A DNA stretch of 64,000 nucleotides from Candidatus Saccharicenans subterraneus (GTDB taxonomy: Bacteria > Acidobacteriota > Aminicenantia > Aminicenantales > Saccharicenantaceae). A program made the position numbers and the translations under genes. The stretch spans positions 62,001-126,000 of the forward strand of contig QUAH01000008.1 in assembly GCA_003426165.1 (NCBI GenBank), given 5' to 3'. This document shows positions 46,504-54,956 of the stretch, piece by piece (position 1 is the stretch's first letter; the number at the start of each line of letters is the position of its first letter). The notes under the pieces were generated by a model. The model searched no databases. It was given only the letters and a program-made list of their open reading frames with translations, and was not told where the DNA came from.

Positions 46504-47757
46504 TCACTTCTGTTCAAACTTTTTCAGCAGGTCAGCCACCGCCTCTTTATGCACGGTAAAGGCCAGGACCTTCAGCCTGACAAAATCATCGCGGTAGAGT
46601 ATGTAGCCCTTGTATGGTCCACGGTGGGCCCCGGCACCCGAATCCTTGATCAGGAACCAGGTGTGGTCGCCTTTCCGGGCCAGGCCGACGCAGTGAATGG
46701 CATGGTCATCCTCAGAAGTCTTGTTATAGAACCTGAATTCGCGGCTGTCCTGGTCAACCAGGGCCGGCAGAATATCGAAGGAAGGAACAATGGCCAGCCC
46801 CTCGTCTCCTCTGATACCCGGCTCAGAAACGTCGCTGCTTAAAGCCACGGAATAACCGGCCTCCAGGGCCTTCACTATGGCCTGGTAGAATTCATCCAGC
46901 GGAACATTGTAATAGTCCTGGGAATGCCACCAGTTATCGGGCACCTTGAATTCTCCCCTGGTATAAAACGGAAGGTACTTGAATGACATGAAGCTGACAT
47001 AATCGTCGAGGGGAAGCTGAAGCACCCTGTCCAGGAATTCTTTGGGTGTCATTTTCTGGCCGTTGTATTCGAACTCCGCCGGTGGCTCTCCCAGGTGTTT
47101 ATTCAGTATGAGCCTGACGTAGGCGATGGCCTTCTCTTCATCCCAGTACTGGTTCTTCTGGCAGAAATCCAGGTAATCCCTGATCTCCCGGAAAAGAGCC
47201 GAGTGGTCATGCTCGGTTTTCCCGGGCAGCAGTCCGGTGTAGATGCTGGCCGGGACCGCACCGTATTGCTTCATCCGCAGGAAAACGGCGTTGTGCTCCG
47301 AACCCTCGCCCAGGAAGGAATTTCCCTTTTCCCGGATGAAGCGGCGGGCCTTTTCCACGTACTCCCAGTAAACAGTGTAGAGCTCGGACAGCTTGAACTC
47401 ACCCCGGCCGAGGCGCTTCAGTTCCGACTCCAGGAAGGAAGTGGTGGAAAAAGACCAGCAGGTGCCGGTGTTGTACTGCCTGATGGGCGGCAGGTGGAAT
47501 ATTTTCTGAAATTCATCCAGCGAGGCCGGCCGCTCGATGCGGCTGAAATCCAGGGAAAGGTATTCATACTTGCGGCCGTCGTATTCCCTGGTCTTATAGA
47601 TGGCTTCATCCCTGGCCTGAATTTCTTTGTCCCCGATTTGAATCACGGCCGGCTTGTCCTGGCCGGCTTCAGGCCTCTGCTGCTTGCAGGCCAGGGACCA
47701 GGCTAAAGAAATGGCGATGACCATGATGAGTAGAAAGCGCATGGATTTTTTGTACAT
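46504..47757 (-). CDS. C1-type (bleomycin hydrolase-like) cysteine peptidase lipoprotein
   Basis: 417 residues from the ATG at 47757, chosen for GGAGG five bases upstream; a 46-residue upstream extension lacks any site. The signal peptide ends AWSLAC, a lipobox. The Cys active site is in YNTGTCWSFSTTSFLESEL (about residues 84-102), similar to NSGRCW of bleomycin hydrolase/aminopeptidase C. The His is in DDHAIHCVGLA, the Asn motif reads KDSGAGAHRG where KNS/KDS is expected, so Asp replaces Asn. Bleomycin hydrolases are normally cytoplasmic aminopeptidases; an extracytoplasmic lipoprotein version is unusual but known in Bacteroidetes and relatives. Divergent from the transporter gene. Confidence 0.85.
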   Translation of the reverse strand: MYKKSMRFLLIMVIAISLAWSLACKQQRPEAGQDKPAVIQIGDKEIQARDEAIYKTREYDGRKYEYLSLDFSRIERPASLDEFQKIFHLPPIRQYNTGTCWSFSTTSFLESELKRLGRGEFKLSELYTVYWEYVEKARRFIREKGNSFLGEGSEHNAVFLRMKQYGAVPASIYTGLLPGKTEHDHSALFREIRDYLDFCQKNQYWDEEKAIAYVRLILNKHLGEPPAEFEYNGQKMTPKEFLDRVLQLPLDDYVSFMSFKYLPFYTRGEFKVPDNWWHSQDYYNVPLDEFYQAIVKALEAGYSVALSSDVSEPGIRGDEGLAIVPSFDILPALVDQDSREFRFYNKTSEDDHAIHCVGLARKGDHTWFLIKDSGAGAHRGPYKGYILYRDDFVRLKVLAFTVHKEAVADLLKKFEQK

Positions 47758-48282
47758 CAGAACCTCCGCAGATATTAATAGCCAATTAAGATACTTCATT
47801 TCTGCCAGAATATTCAACCCGATTCTCCTGCGGCCTATAAATATGACCCCGCATTCCAGACTCCCACGGTGACACGGGTCCTCGATTCTGCCCACGGCAT
47901 TAATATAAGGTCATGCTGTCCAGCCCCGCCTCTTCTAATCTTTCCGTTGCCTAAAATAAGGAATGCCGGAGCAATGTCCGTCTGAATCTTGACTCTGCCG
48001 TCTTTTCCCTTCCGATATCGAAACCCAACACAACTTTCTTATTGATCCATGTCCTGCCTCTCTTCCCCGCTTTCAATTATTGAACTCCCTGTCGCTTCTT
48101 GCTGGAATTACCGCCCGCCACCAACTCCCGACAGCCCCTGACAAAGCCCCCATTCAGTCTGTATATCAGGATAATCGTTCTCCTTCCTGGGGCCAGCTCC
48201 CTGCCAGTCGGCTATAAAAAATTCCGCTTCCCGGAAACTTTCTTAACCCGTCAACCATCGCCCTACGCCAAAGACCGGGAGT
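47758..48282. other. intergenic region (peptidase / transporter)
   Basis: No convincing gene; a plus-strand 73-codon frame ends in the promoter of the transporter gene and shows no features. The divergent promoter of the peptidase gene should lie near 47770-47820, but no clear pair is visible. Confidence 0.5.
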
Positions 48283-48311
48283 TTGACGAAGGGTCGGTCT
48301 TCTGGTATAAA
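48283..48311 (+). promoter_or_regulatory. strong sigma-70 promoter of the DMT transporter gene
   Basis: TTGACG (48283-48288), 17 bases, TATAAA (48306-48311), with TGG directly before the -10 (extended -10). The predicted start is near 48318. Confidence 0.75.
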
Positions 48312-48320
48312 GCCTTTTAA

Positions 48321-48336
48321 GTTTCCCGCGGGAAAC
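48321..48336 (+). promoter_or_regulatory. 16-base perfect palindrome, candidate operator
   Basis: GTTTCCCGCGGGAAAC is perfectly self-complementary and sits 10 bases after the -10 element, where a bound repressor would block transcription start. No regulator gene is adjacent. Confidence 0.5.
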
Positions 48337-48371
48337 CTGATTTCTGCTGGTTAAAAAATCCGGGACTGCTG

Positions 48372-49268
48372 ATGGAAAACATTATATATTCAGGAGAATG
48401 GCTGGCCCTGGCCTCGGCCGTGGTCTGGGCCGTGGCCGTCATCCTTTTCAGGATAAGCGGCTTCAGCCTGCATCCCCTGGGCATTAACCTCGGCAAGAAC
48501 CTGTTTGCCCTGGCCCTGATTGTCCTGACGACCATAATCACCGGGGCCGGCTTCTGCCCCCAGGCCGGGTTGAAGCCGACCCTGCTCCTGCTGCTGAGTG
48601 GTTTTCTGGGCATCGCCGTCTCTGACACCCTTTTCCTGTGGACCCTGAGACTCATCGGCGCCAGCCTGACGGCCATCGTCGACTGTGTCTATGCCCCCTT
48701 TGTTATCGGCCTGTCCTATTTGTTTCTGGGTGAAAGGTTGACCTGGGTCCAGCTCCTGGGAGTGGTGATGATAGTTTCCGCCGTGGTCACCATTTCTGCC
48801 AGCGATACTGATAATGGCCGCGGACCGCTCACCCGGAAAAACCTGATCCTGGGCATCATCCTGGGGATAACGGCCATGGCCTTTGTGGCCGTGGGCATTG
48901 TCATCATCAAGCCCATCCTGAAAGACGTTCCGGTGGTCTGGGCCACCGGGGTCCGCCTGGTAGGTGGGATCTTGCCCCTGATTTTCCTGCCCCTGGTCCC
49001 GGCCCGCCGCCAGGATTTCCGTCCGCTGCTCAAGCTATCAACCTGGAAAGTCCTGGCCCCGGCTTCCTTCCTCGGAACCTACCTGTCGCTGATGTTCTGG
49101 ATAGGCGGGATGAAATATACCTTTGCCTCGGTGGCCTCGGCCCTCAACCAGCTCAGCACCATTTTCATCTTCATCCTGGCCACCGTTTTCCTGAAAGAAA
49201 GGGCCACCACCTGGAGAGTCCTGGCCGTGGCCCTGGCCTTTGCCGGTGCCTTCCTGGCCACCTTCTGA
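48372..49268 (+). CDS. DMT superfamily transporter (EamA family)
   Basis: 298 residues with ten membrane segments in two EamA halves (about residues 6-137 and 155-298). The first begins WLALASAVVWAVAVILFRISG, the second LILGIILGITAMAFVAVGIVI. LTAIVDCVYAPFVIGLSYLFLGERLT and LNQLSTIFIFILATVFLKERAT are the conserved repeat ends. Members export or import metabolites such as amino acids or nucleotides; substrate unknown. A strong promoter with a palindromic operator-like site precedes it. Confidence 0.9.
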   Translation: MENIIYSGEWLALASAVVWAVAVILFRISGFSLHPLGINLGKNLFALALIVLTTIITGAGFCPQAGLKPTLLLLLSGFLGIAVSDTLFLWTLRLIGASLTAIVDCVYAPFVIGLSYLFLGERLTWVQLLGVVMIVSAVVTISASDTDNGRGPLTRKNLILGIILGITAMAFVAVGIVIIKPILKDVPVVWATGVRLVGGILPLIFLPLVPARRQDFRPLLKLSTWKVLAPASFLGTYLSLMFWIGGMKYTFASVASALNQLSTIFIFILATVFLKERATTWRVLAVALAFAGAFLATF

Positions 49269-49863
49269 TTCAATCGACATTGACCTATCTCATGACACCC
49301 GGCCAGTTCCAGACCTGCCATTTTTCTAAGGACTTTTCTTGCCTTTTACTCCCCGGTTAGAAGACCTGAAAGGATATTGAATATGTTTGCCAGGCTGAGG
49401 TTAAAGAAGCAGGAATCTCAAGGCTCATAGATACCTTTTTTCCCCTGCCGGGGAGTATTGAATTGGAAAACTTATCAGACGGGGAAATGCATACAATAAA
49501 CGTTTCTTGCTCTGCGCCTTACACCCGGGAATTCCTGGTTTTTCTCAAACAGTAATTATATGGCAAACCAAGAAAGCGAATTTCATTTTTCTAAGAATAG
49601 AAACGAACAAAGCTCGGGCAACGGCGTTAATAGCATGCAGCCGATGGCCGGAGAGGATTCCGGGTCAGGGTCGCTGGCGGTGAATCTCACTCGGGCATTA
49701 ATACCAGCAGGCTTTCTTTTCTCCTCATCCTTGACCACGCGCTGCTCCCGGACAACAAGACATCAGCAAAATTTACAGAAAAAACCAGAACAACCTGATT
49801 CCACCAGCCAGGTCGCGATATGCTTTCTTTCCCGATAGACCTCGCCTCCATTCCAGGCAGTTC
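49269..49863. other. 595-base intergenic region between convergent genes
   Basis: No convincing gene. A plus-strand 92-codon frame from 49560 has a start after TAATTAT but no ribosome-binding site and no recognisable content. No clear terminator seen. Confidence 0.5.
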
Positions 49864-50748
49864 TTACTGTCCACCCAGCATCAACCCAAACCAGAAATTG
49901 AACTTCTTGGGCAGGGCTTTCCGGTCGAGTTCGCCGCCGCCGCGGTCAAAGCCACCTTCCGAAGGTTCATCCCCGGACACAATCATCCTGGAATCAGTAC
50001 CCGTAGCCCTGGTGGCGGACTCCGCCCTCCTGGTCATGAGTTCTTTCTTCATTTCCTCGGTCAACCCACCCCACTCGATACCCAGGTTGATGGGTTTACC
50101 CGGCTCCACCAGGGGCGGCAGCCCGGGAGATGGTTGCAACGGAATCTTGAATTCAAAAACCGCTTTCTGGAATCCCCCCTGGCCCGGGGCAGCGGGACCG
50201 GGCCCCCTTCTGGCCCGTTCAACCCGGCCGCGGAAAATGGCCGGCTCGAACCTCTGGCCTTTTACCTTCTGCAGGTCCGCCTTGAATTTCTTTCCGACCG
50301 GCTCGCCCTCATAGAGGTTGTACATTTTTTTCTCTCTGATCTGGGCTTTTCTTTCCTCGGTTAACTTCTCTCCGAGAGCCTCCATCCGGGCAATGGCTTC
50401 ATCGGCCGTGATCACTCTTTTTATAAAGTGAAAACCGACATCCTTGCTTTTCTTCCCGCCCTGGCTCAGATAGACGAAAACACCGCCCTGGTCAGCCGTG
50501 CTCAGGCCCTCCTGGGTATTGAAAACCAGTATCAGGTACAGGTGCCCGCTATCATGGGCCACGGCATAATCAACACCGGCTTTTTTGAAGTTCACAAAAT
50601 TGGCCCCTTCCCAGTCACCTGGCTGACCGTCTATCTGCTTGGGCTCGGTCACGGCCTGGCTCTTATAGGCCGCCTCCTGGGCCGCGGCCGAAATGAACAG
50701 GCCGAGCATCAGGAAACACAATGCGGGAAATATCGCCTTCTTTTTCAT
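49864..50748 (-). CDS. secreted protein with CBM9/DOMON-like domain
   Basis: 294 residues from the ATG at 50748, preceded by GGAGAGG. The signal peptide ends ISAAAQ. The mature N-terminus, EPKQIDGQPGDWEGANFVNF followed by VDYAVAHDSGHLYLILVF, resembles the family 9 carbohydrate-binding / DOMON-like sandwich found in secreted proteins of this type of bacteria. A charged helix (about residues 125-150) and Gly/Pro-rich loops follow. The C-terminal tail contains GGFDRGGGELDR and ends FNFWFGLML. No enzymatic motif. It may bind sugar or heme outside the cytoplasm. Confidence 0.65.
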   Translation of the reverse strand: MKKKAIFPALCFLMLGLFISAAAQEAAYKSQAVTEPKQIDGQPGDWEGANFVNFKKAGVDYAVAHDSGHLYLILVFNTQEGLSTADQGGVFVYLSQGGKKSKDVGFHFIKRVITADEAIARMEALGEKLTEERKAQIREKKMYNLYEGEPVGKKFKADLQKVKGQRFEPAIFRGRVERARRGPGPAAPGQGGFQKAVFEFKIPLQPSPGLPPLVEPGKPINLGIEWGGLTEEMKKELMTRRAESATRATGTDSRMIVSGDEPSEGGFDRGGGELDRKALPKKFNFWFGLMLGGQ

Positions 50749-50784
50749 CCTGGCCTCTCCTGAAAAAAATCTCAATCTGTCAAG

Positions 50785-50790
50785 ATTATA
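50785..50790 (-). promoter_or_regulatory. candidate -10 element for the CBM9-like gene
   Basis: A perfect TATAAT on the minus strand about 37 bases before the start codon; the -35 region is weak (TTCTAT at 17-18 bases). Confidence 0.4.
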
Positions 50791-50915
50791 CCCGAACCGG
50801 GATAAAAATAGAAACGATTTTCCACGTCGGTAACCAGAGTGAAACCCTGATTTGCCCCTACCCCGGTTTTGTCCTATAATCCAGGAGGATTTCATAAATT
50901 TTTCTGGCCGAAGGC

Positions 50916-50943
50916 TTGACCTTCGCCCGCTCTGCATTATTAT
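50916..50943 (+). promoter_or_regulatory. sigma-70 promoter of the phosphofructokinase gene
   Basis: TTGACC (50916-50921), a 16-base spacer and TATTAT (50938-50943). The ATG at 50988 follows at a sensible distance, with AAGGAG at 50975-50980. Confidence 0.7.
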
Positions 50944-50987
50944 ATCTGGTTGAAATTTCAGGTATAACCTAAAGAAGGAGAACTGCC

Positions 50988-52196
50988 ATGGCCAGAGAAA
51001 TGAACCGGCCGGTTAAAGGCGTGATCGGCATCCTGACCGGAGGCGGCGATGTCCCCGGCCTCAACCCGGCCATCAGGGCCGTCACCATCAGGGCCATCAA
51101 GGAAGGCTACCGGGTCATAGGCATCCGCCGGGGCTGGGCCGGCCTGGTGGAAATGATCCGTGACAAGGATGCCCCCAACCATGAATTCTACACCGAGCTG
51201 ACCGAAGAGGTGGTCAACAAGGCCGGACGCACCGGCGGCACCTTCCTTCATACTTCCCGCACCCGCCCCAGCAACATCCCCGCCGTTAACGTCCCGGCCC
51301 ATCTTCGCGACAAGTATAACCAGAAAGTAAACGACCTGACCGACGAGGTGCTGAAAAACCTGGAGTTCCTCGGAATCAACTACCTCATCCCCATCGGCGG
51401 CGACGACACCCTGAGCTACGCCGTCCAGCTGCACAAGCTGGGGGTCAAGGTTATCGCCATACCCAAGACCATGGACAACGACGTCCCAGGCACCGATTAC
51501 TGCATCGGCTTTTCCACCTGTGTTACCCGGACCATCAGCCTGACCCATTCCCTGCGGACCACGGCCGGATCGCACGAGCGGTTCCTGGTGATTGAGGTCT
51601 TCGGCCGATACGCGGGCTACACCGCCCTGCTGCCGGCCATGGCCGGAGCCGCCGACCGCTGCGTCATCCCCGAATACAAGTTTAACATCGAAAGGCTGTG
51701 CGAGCTGATGAGCGAGGACCGGGCCAACAACCCCAGCCATTACTCGGTGGTCCTGGTTTCGGAAGGAGCCGCCTTCGAAGGCGAAGACATGATCTTCGAA
51801 AGCGACGAAACCGACATGTACGGCCACAAGAAGCTGGGCGGCATCGGCGACCGGGTGTCCAGCATGCTCAAGGAAGTTTCGCCCAGGTTCAACCACGGCC
51901 GCCGGATCAATGTCATCAACCAGAAGCTCGGCTACCTGGTGCGCTGCGGCGACCCGGACGCCATGGACTCGCTGGTGCCCATGGCCTACGGCAACCTGGC
52001 CCTGGACCTGGTGCTGGAAAACCGGACCGGGCGCATGGTCTGCCTGCGCAACGGCGAGTACGACCACGTCCCGCTGGATGTGGTCACCAGCTACAAGAAA
52101 CGCATCGATGTCGACAAGTACTACGACCGGGACCGGCTGCGGCCGCTCTACAAGAATTTTTACAAGAAGCCCTTCATGATCCTGACCGCCGACTGA
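50988..52196 (+). CDS. 6-phosphofructokinase with PPi-type signature residues
   Basis: 402 residues. The N-terminus is IGILTGGGDVPGLNPAIRA. Residues about 137-141 read GGDDT; in E. coli ATP-PFK the fourth residue is Gly (GGDGS) and Asp there is the mark of PPi-dependent enzymes. Likewise IPKTMDNDV (about residues 158-166) has Lys where ATP-PFK has Gly (PGTIDND). Both differences together indicate pyrophosphate as phosphoryl donor, although ATP-dependent clades with one of the two exist. MGSHERFLVIEVFGRYAGYTAL-like (AGSHERF, FGRYAGY) follows. Function: fructose 6-phosphate to fructose 1,6-bisphosphate, reversible if PPi is used. It has its own promoter. Confidence 0.92.
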   Translation: MAREMNRPVKGVIGILTGGGDVPGLNPAIRAVTIRAIKEGYRVIGIRRGWAGLVEMIRDKDAPNHEFYTELTEEVVNKAGRTGGTFLHTSRTRPSNIPAVNVPAHLRDKYNQKVNDLTDEVLKNLEFLGINYLIPIGGDDTLSYAVQLHKLGVKVIAIPKTMDNDVPGTDYCIGFSTCVTRTISLTHSLRTTAGSHERFLVIEVFGRYAGYTALLPAMAGAADRCVIPEYKFNIERLCELMSEDRANNPSHYSVVLVSEGAAFEGEDMIFESDETDMYGHKKLGGIGDRVSSMLKEVSPRFNHGRRINVINQKLGYLVRCGDPDAMDSLVPMAYGNLALDLVLENRTGRMVCLRNGEYDHVPLDVVTSYKKRIDVDKYYDRDRLRPLYKNFYKKPFMILTAD

Positions 52197-52298
52197 GGTC
52201 ACCGGAGCGAGTCTGTCCATCGGAAATTTTTCATTAGCCCGGCCGGCCGCTTTTATGGTATAAAACTGCTGTAAACACCGACTGAGAAAGGAGCGCGG

Positions 52299-52637
52299 AT
52301 GAGCTCAAAAAGCGGTGACGGTCGAATTTTCTGGGGCCTGTTCCTGGTAATCATCGGGTTGCTCTTTCTCCTGGAGCAACTGGAGTACCTGGACATCGGC
52401 CGCATCATTTCCACCTACTGGCCGGCCATCTTCATCCTGATCGGCCTGTCCATTTTCATCGGCAACGGCTTCAAGCGATCCAACGAGGCCCTGTTCATGA
52501 TCATCTTTGGCACCTTCCTCCTTCTGATTAAATTCCATATTATCGACAGGCACATCTGGCGCTATCTCTGGCCGGTGCTGCTCATGGCCCTGGGGCTGTG
52601 GATAATGTTCAAGCCGCGGGCCAGAAGCAAGGGCTGA
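52299..52637 (+). CDS. DUF5668/LiaF-transmembrane-like small membrane protein
   Basis: 112 residues with four predicted membrane segments. FWGLFLVIIGLLFLLEQL and YWPAIFILIGLSIFIGN are the paired helices typical of LiaI/LiaF-like transmembrane regions (DUF5668), and the second pair, FGTFLLLIKF and YLWPVLLMALGLWIMFKP, repeats it. AAAGGAGCG precedes the ATG. Homologues are associated with envelope stress sensing; role unknown here. It is followed 27 bases later by another membrane protein on the same strand. Confidence 0.75.
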   Translation: MSSKSGDGRIFWGLFLVIIGLLFLLEQLEYLDIGRIISTYWPAIFILIGLSIFIGNGFKRSNEALFMIIFGTFLLLIKFHIIDRHIWRYLWPVLLMALGLWIMFKPRARSKG

Positions 52638-52664
52638 ATTCCAATTAACCCGAGGAGAGGCGAG

Positions 52665-53459
52665 ATGAGAAAAGTGCTGCTGTGGTTGCTGGCCATAATC
52701 ATCACCCTGGGTTCGGCCGTTTACCAGCGTATGACCGGGCCGACCTATCCCTTCCGGGGAAAGACCGTTTTTCTCGGTCAGGAAATAAAATATAAGCTGC
52801 CCCGAAGCGCCGAGGCTACCGGTAACTGCCAGGTTGTGGTCAACCTGCCCGCCAACCTAAGCGGGCAGGTCCAGGGCTTTCTCCAGTTCAAGCGGCATAA
52901 GAGCGACACCCCCTGGAACATCCTGGCCATGAAACAGGAAGATAACAGGCTGGTGGGCTTCCTGCCCAAGCAGCCGCCGGCCGGCAAGCTGGAATACCTG
53001 GTTCACCTGGTGAGCGGCTCTCAGGAAATCTCGCTCACCGGAGAAAAACCGGTCATCATCAGGTTCAAGGGCCGGGTGGCCCCGGGCATTCTCATTGCCC
53101 ATGTCATCGTCATGTTCCTGGCCATGCTGCTGGCCGTCCGTTCCGGGCTGGCCGCCCTGAACAAGAAGGAAGACCCGACCCGGCTCACCAAGTGGACCGC
53201 GGTGCTATTCTTCATCGGCGGTTTTATCCTGGGAGCCATAGTTCAAAAAATGGCCTTCGGCGTTTTCTGGAGCGGCTTTCCGCTGGGGACTGACCTAACC
53301 GATACCAAAACCCTGGTGGCCATGCTGGCCTGGATTGCGGCCCTGGCCTCCGGGCGGCGGACACAGCCGAAAAGGGGCTGGGTGCTGGCTGCCTCCATCA
53401 TTACCCTGCTAATTTATCTCATTCCCCATTCGCTGTTCGGCTCAGAACTTAAGTGGTAG
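52665..53459 (+). CDS. membrane protein of unknown function
   Basis: 264 residues, not recognised. An N-terminal membrane anchor (LLWLLAIIITLGSAVYQRM) is followed by an extracytoplasmic beta-rich part (residues about 22-135) with a GKTVFLGQEIKYKLPRS-type start and EISLTGEKPVIIRFKG. Four membrane segments fill the C-terminal half (from VAPGILIAHVIVMFLAML to IITLLIYLIPHSLFG). GAGGAGAGG precedes the ATG. Likely in one transcript with the preceding gene. Confidence 0.7.
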   Translation: MRKVLLWLLAIIITLGSAVYQRMTGPTYPFRGKTVFLGQEIKYKLPRSAEATGNCQVVVNLPANLSGQVQGFLQFKRHKSDTPWNILAMKQEDNRLVGFLPKQPPAGKLEYLVHLVSGSQEISLTGEKPVIIRFKGRVAPGILIAHVIVMFLAMLLAVRSGLAALNKKEDPTRLTKWTAVLFFIGGFILGAIVQKMAFGVFWSGFPLGTDLTDTKTLVAMLAWIAALASGRRTQPKRGWVLAASIITLLIYLIPHSLFGSELKW

Positions 53460-54050
53460 GCCGCTCGGTATCGAGTTTTTAGCTGCGGATAATCAGAGAG
53501 CACAATAAAATCATAGAGCGAATCACTCTTCCCAGGGGAAATACCTTAACCAAACCATTTCCGGGTAAATGGCCAAATTATTTTTCCAGTTGGTTCAGGA
53601 CCTTTCGGTATTCAATGTCCCGTTGCGGTAAGAACAATTGAGCCAGCCGGGAACTTTAAAAAAAAAGAAAGCTGACCAGGGGGAAAGCCGCTTCACTGCC
53701 ACGCCTAAAGAGACCCCGAACTTAAGCGTGAGCGAAGCAGTCCTGAAAAATTCAAATGGCAGAAAAACTGACGCCAGCGGAATCTTAGCCAGAAGAGCCG
53801 GAGTCGATCGGCCAAAATTGAACAAACCTGATGGAATGAATCTAACTTCTTAAAGACAAAATATTCTGAGATTGGCCCGCGGGTTAATAAAATTCGATCG
53901 CTGACCCGAGCTTATTTATTAAAATCACAGGTCGGTTAGTCTCACAGGCTGGCTGGTGAGGAGCCAAGGTTTTTAAGGAAAAGGAAGCGGGGCTAAGGAG
54001 GATCCCTCTCCAGCCAGCAATTTGATTATAGTTTACAGATTTCGGCGGTG
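53460..54050. other. 591-base intergenic region between convergent genes
   Basis: No convincing gene. GCTCGGTATCGAGT followed by five T near 53463-53480 may be a weak terminator for the membrane-protein gene. A TTG-started 71-codon frame at 53638 and its antisense have no recognisable content. Confidence 0.5.
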
Positions 54051-54827
54051 TCAACTGAAATCTTTGCTTTGAGTTAATTTTCTGACAATTGCCAAGAGCT
54101 CTCTTTCATCCCCGACATAAAAATCGGCCCTGACCCCCCGGTTGTGGGCGTTTCGGTAAAGGATGAACATGACTTTATGGTCATTTTCCCGGTTGAAATT
54201 CTGCACCATCTGACTGTCGGCCAGGGTGTCGCCGAGGTAAAAGGCCGGGCTGGAATGACCGCACTTTTCCAGGAGAAGCTGTAGCGGATAGGGCGACGGT
54301 TTTCGGGTCTCGATCGAAGGTAAGTCATCCTCGGCGATGATAAAATCAAAAAACCCGTAGAGTGAATATTTTTTAAAGGTGTAATCCAGGTCTTCCCTCG
54401 TCCGCCCGGTGATCACGGCCATGGTTCGGGCCAGGGATCTTATTTCAGCCAGAGTTTCCCGGCAGATGTTCAGTTGCTCCAGGGGACGAAACTGCCGGTA
54501 CAACGCTTCGAATTTATCTACGAGCAGTCCGTAATCAGGAAGCTCTATTCCGGTGTCGGCGGCCAGGGCATAGATTTTTCGGAAGTCGGGCGGCCCGGAT
54601 GAAAGCCGGCCCACAAAATCCTCATAGTTCAGGTGGCTTCGGTAAAAAAGAATGCCGGCCAGGGTGGCATCCCAGTCGTTGTTCAGGTTCAAGCTGAATT
54701 TCAACCTGAGCAAGAGTTCCGGGTCAACCGGCGCCTTGATAAAAGATGACACGGTTTCAGACAGAGCCCGGTAATAACTCTGGCTGACTTCCACCAGCAC
54801 GCCGTCAACGTCAAAGCAAGCTAACAT
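54051..54827 (-). CDS. HAD-superfamily hydrolase
   Basis: 258 residues. Motif I is CFDVDGVLVEVS (about residues 4-15; DxDxV), motif II is AVITGRTREDLDYT (about residue 140), motif III Lys is in TRKPSPYPLQLLLE, and motif IV is YLGDTLADSQM (about residue 200). This order matches HAD subfamily IA phosphatases and resembles the group annotated near histidinol-phosphate or TIGR01548-type HAD proteins. Cap domain of about 100 residues. Substrate unknown. AGGAAG precedes the ATG. Divergent from endonuclease V. Confidence 0.85.
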   Translation of the reverse strand: MLACFDVDGVLVEVSQSYYRALSETVSSFIKAPVDPELLLRLKFSLNLNNDWDATLAGILFYRSHLNYEDFVGRLSSGPPDFRKIYALAADTGIELPDYGLLVDKFEALYRQFRPLEQLNICRETLAEIRSLARTMAVITGRTREDLDYTFKKYSLYGFFDFIIAEDDLPSIETRKPSPYPLQLLLEKCGHSSPAFYLGDTLADSQMVQNFNRENDHKVMFILYRNAHNRGVRADFYVGDERELLAIVRKLTQSKDFS

Positions 54828-54956
54828 TTCTTCCTATTCCCGGGCCAGCCTAACCCGGACAAAAAATTTTTCGGTTGGCGCTTTTTTCAAACCCTGGCCC
54901 GAAAACTGCGCCCGGCAAGCAGAAAAAGGTTATAATAAGAAAAGGCTTTAGGCAAG

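Noticed and set aside
48099..48320. 73-codon frame upstream of the DMT transporter
   Set aside because: It runs through the -35 and -10 of the transporter promoter and has no start signal.
49560..49838. 92-codon plus-strand frame between convergent genes
   Set aside because: No ribosome-binding site and no recognisable domain; the region is probably non-coding.
50958..52220. Long minus-strand open frame (420 codons) opposite the phosphofructokinase gene; similar long frames opposite era (2453-3502), the M14 gene (9540-10553) and the aldo/keto reductase (14041-15126)
   Set aside because: They mirror well-conserved genes in GC-rich DNA, have no ribosome-binding sites and give low-complexity His/Asp/Gly-rich translations, as expected for codon-bias shadows.
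53638..53853. 71-codon plus-strand frame with TTG start
   Set aside because: No ribosome-binding site, no recognisable features, and composition like the rest of the intergenic region.
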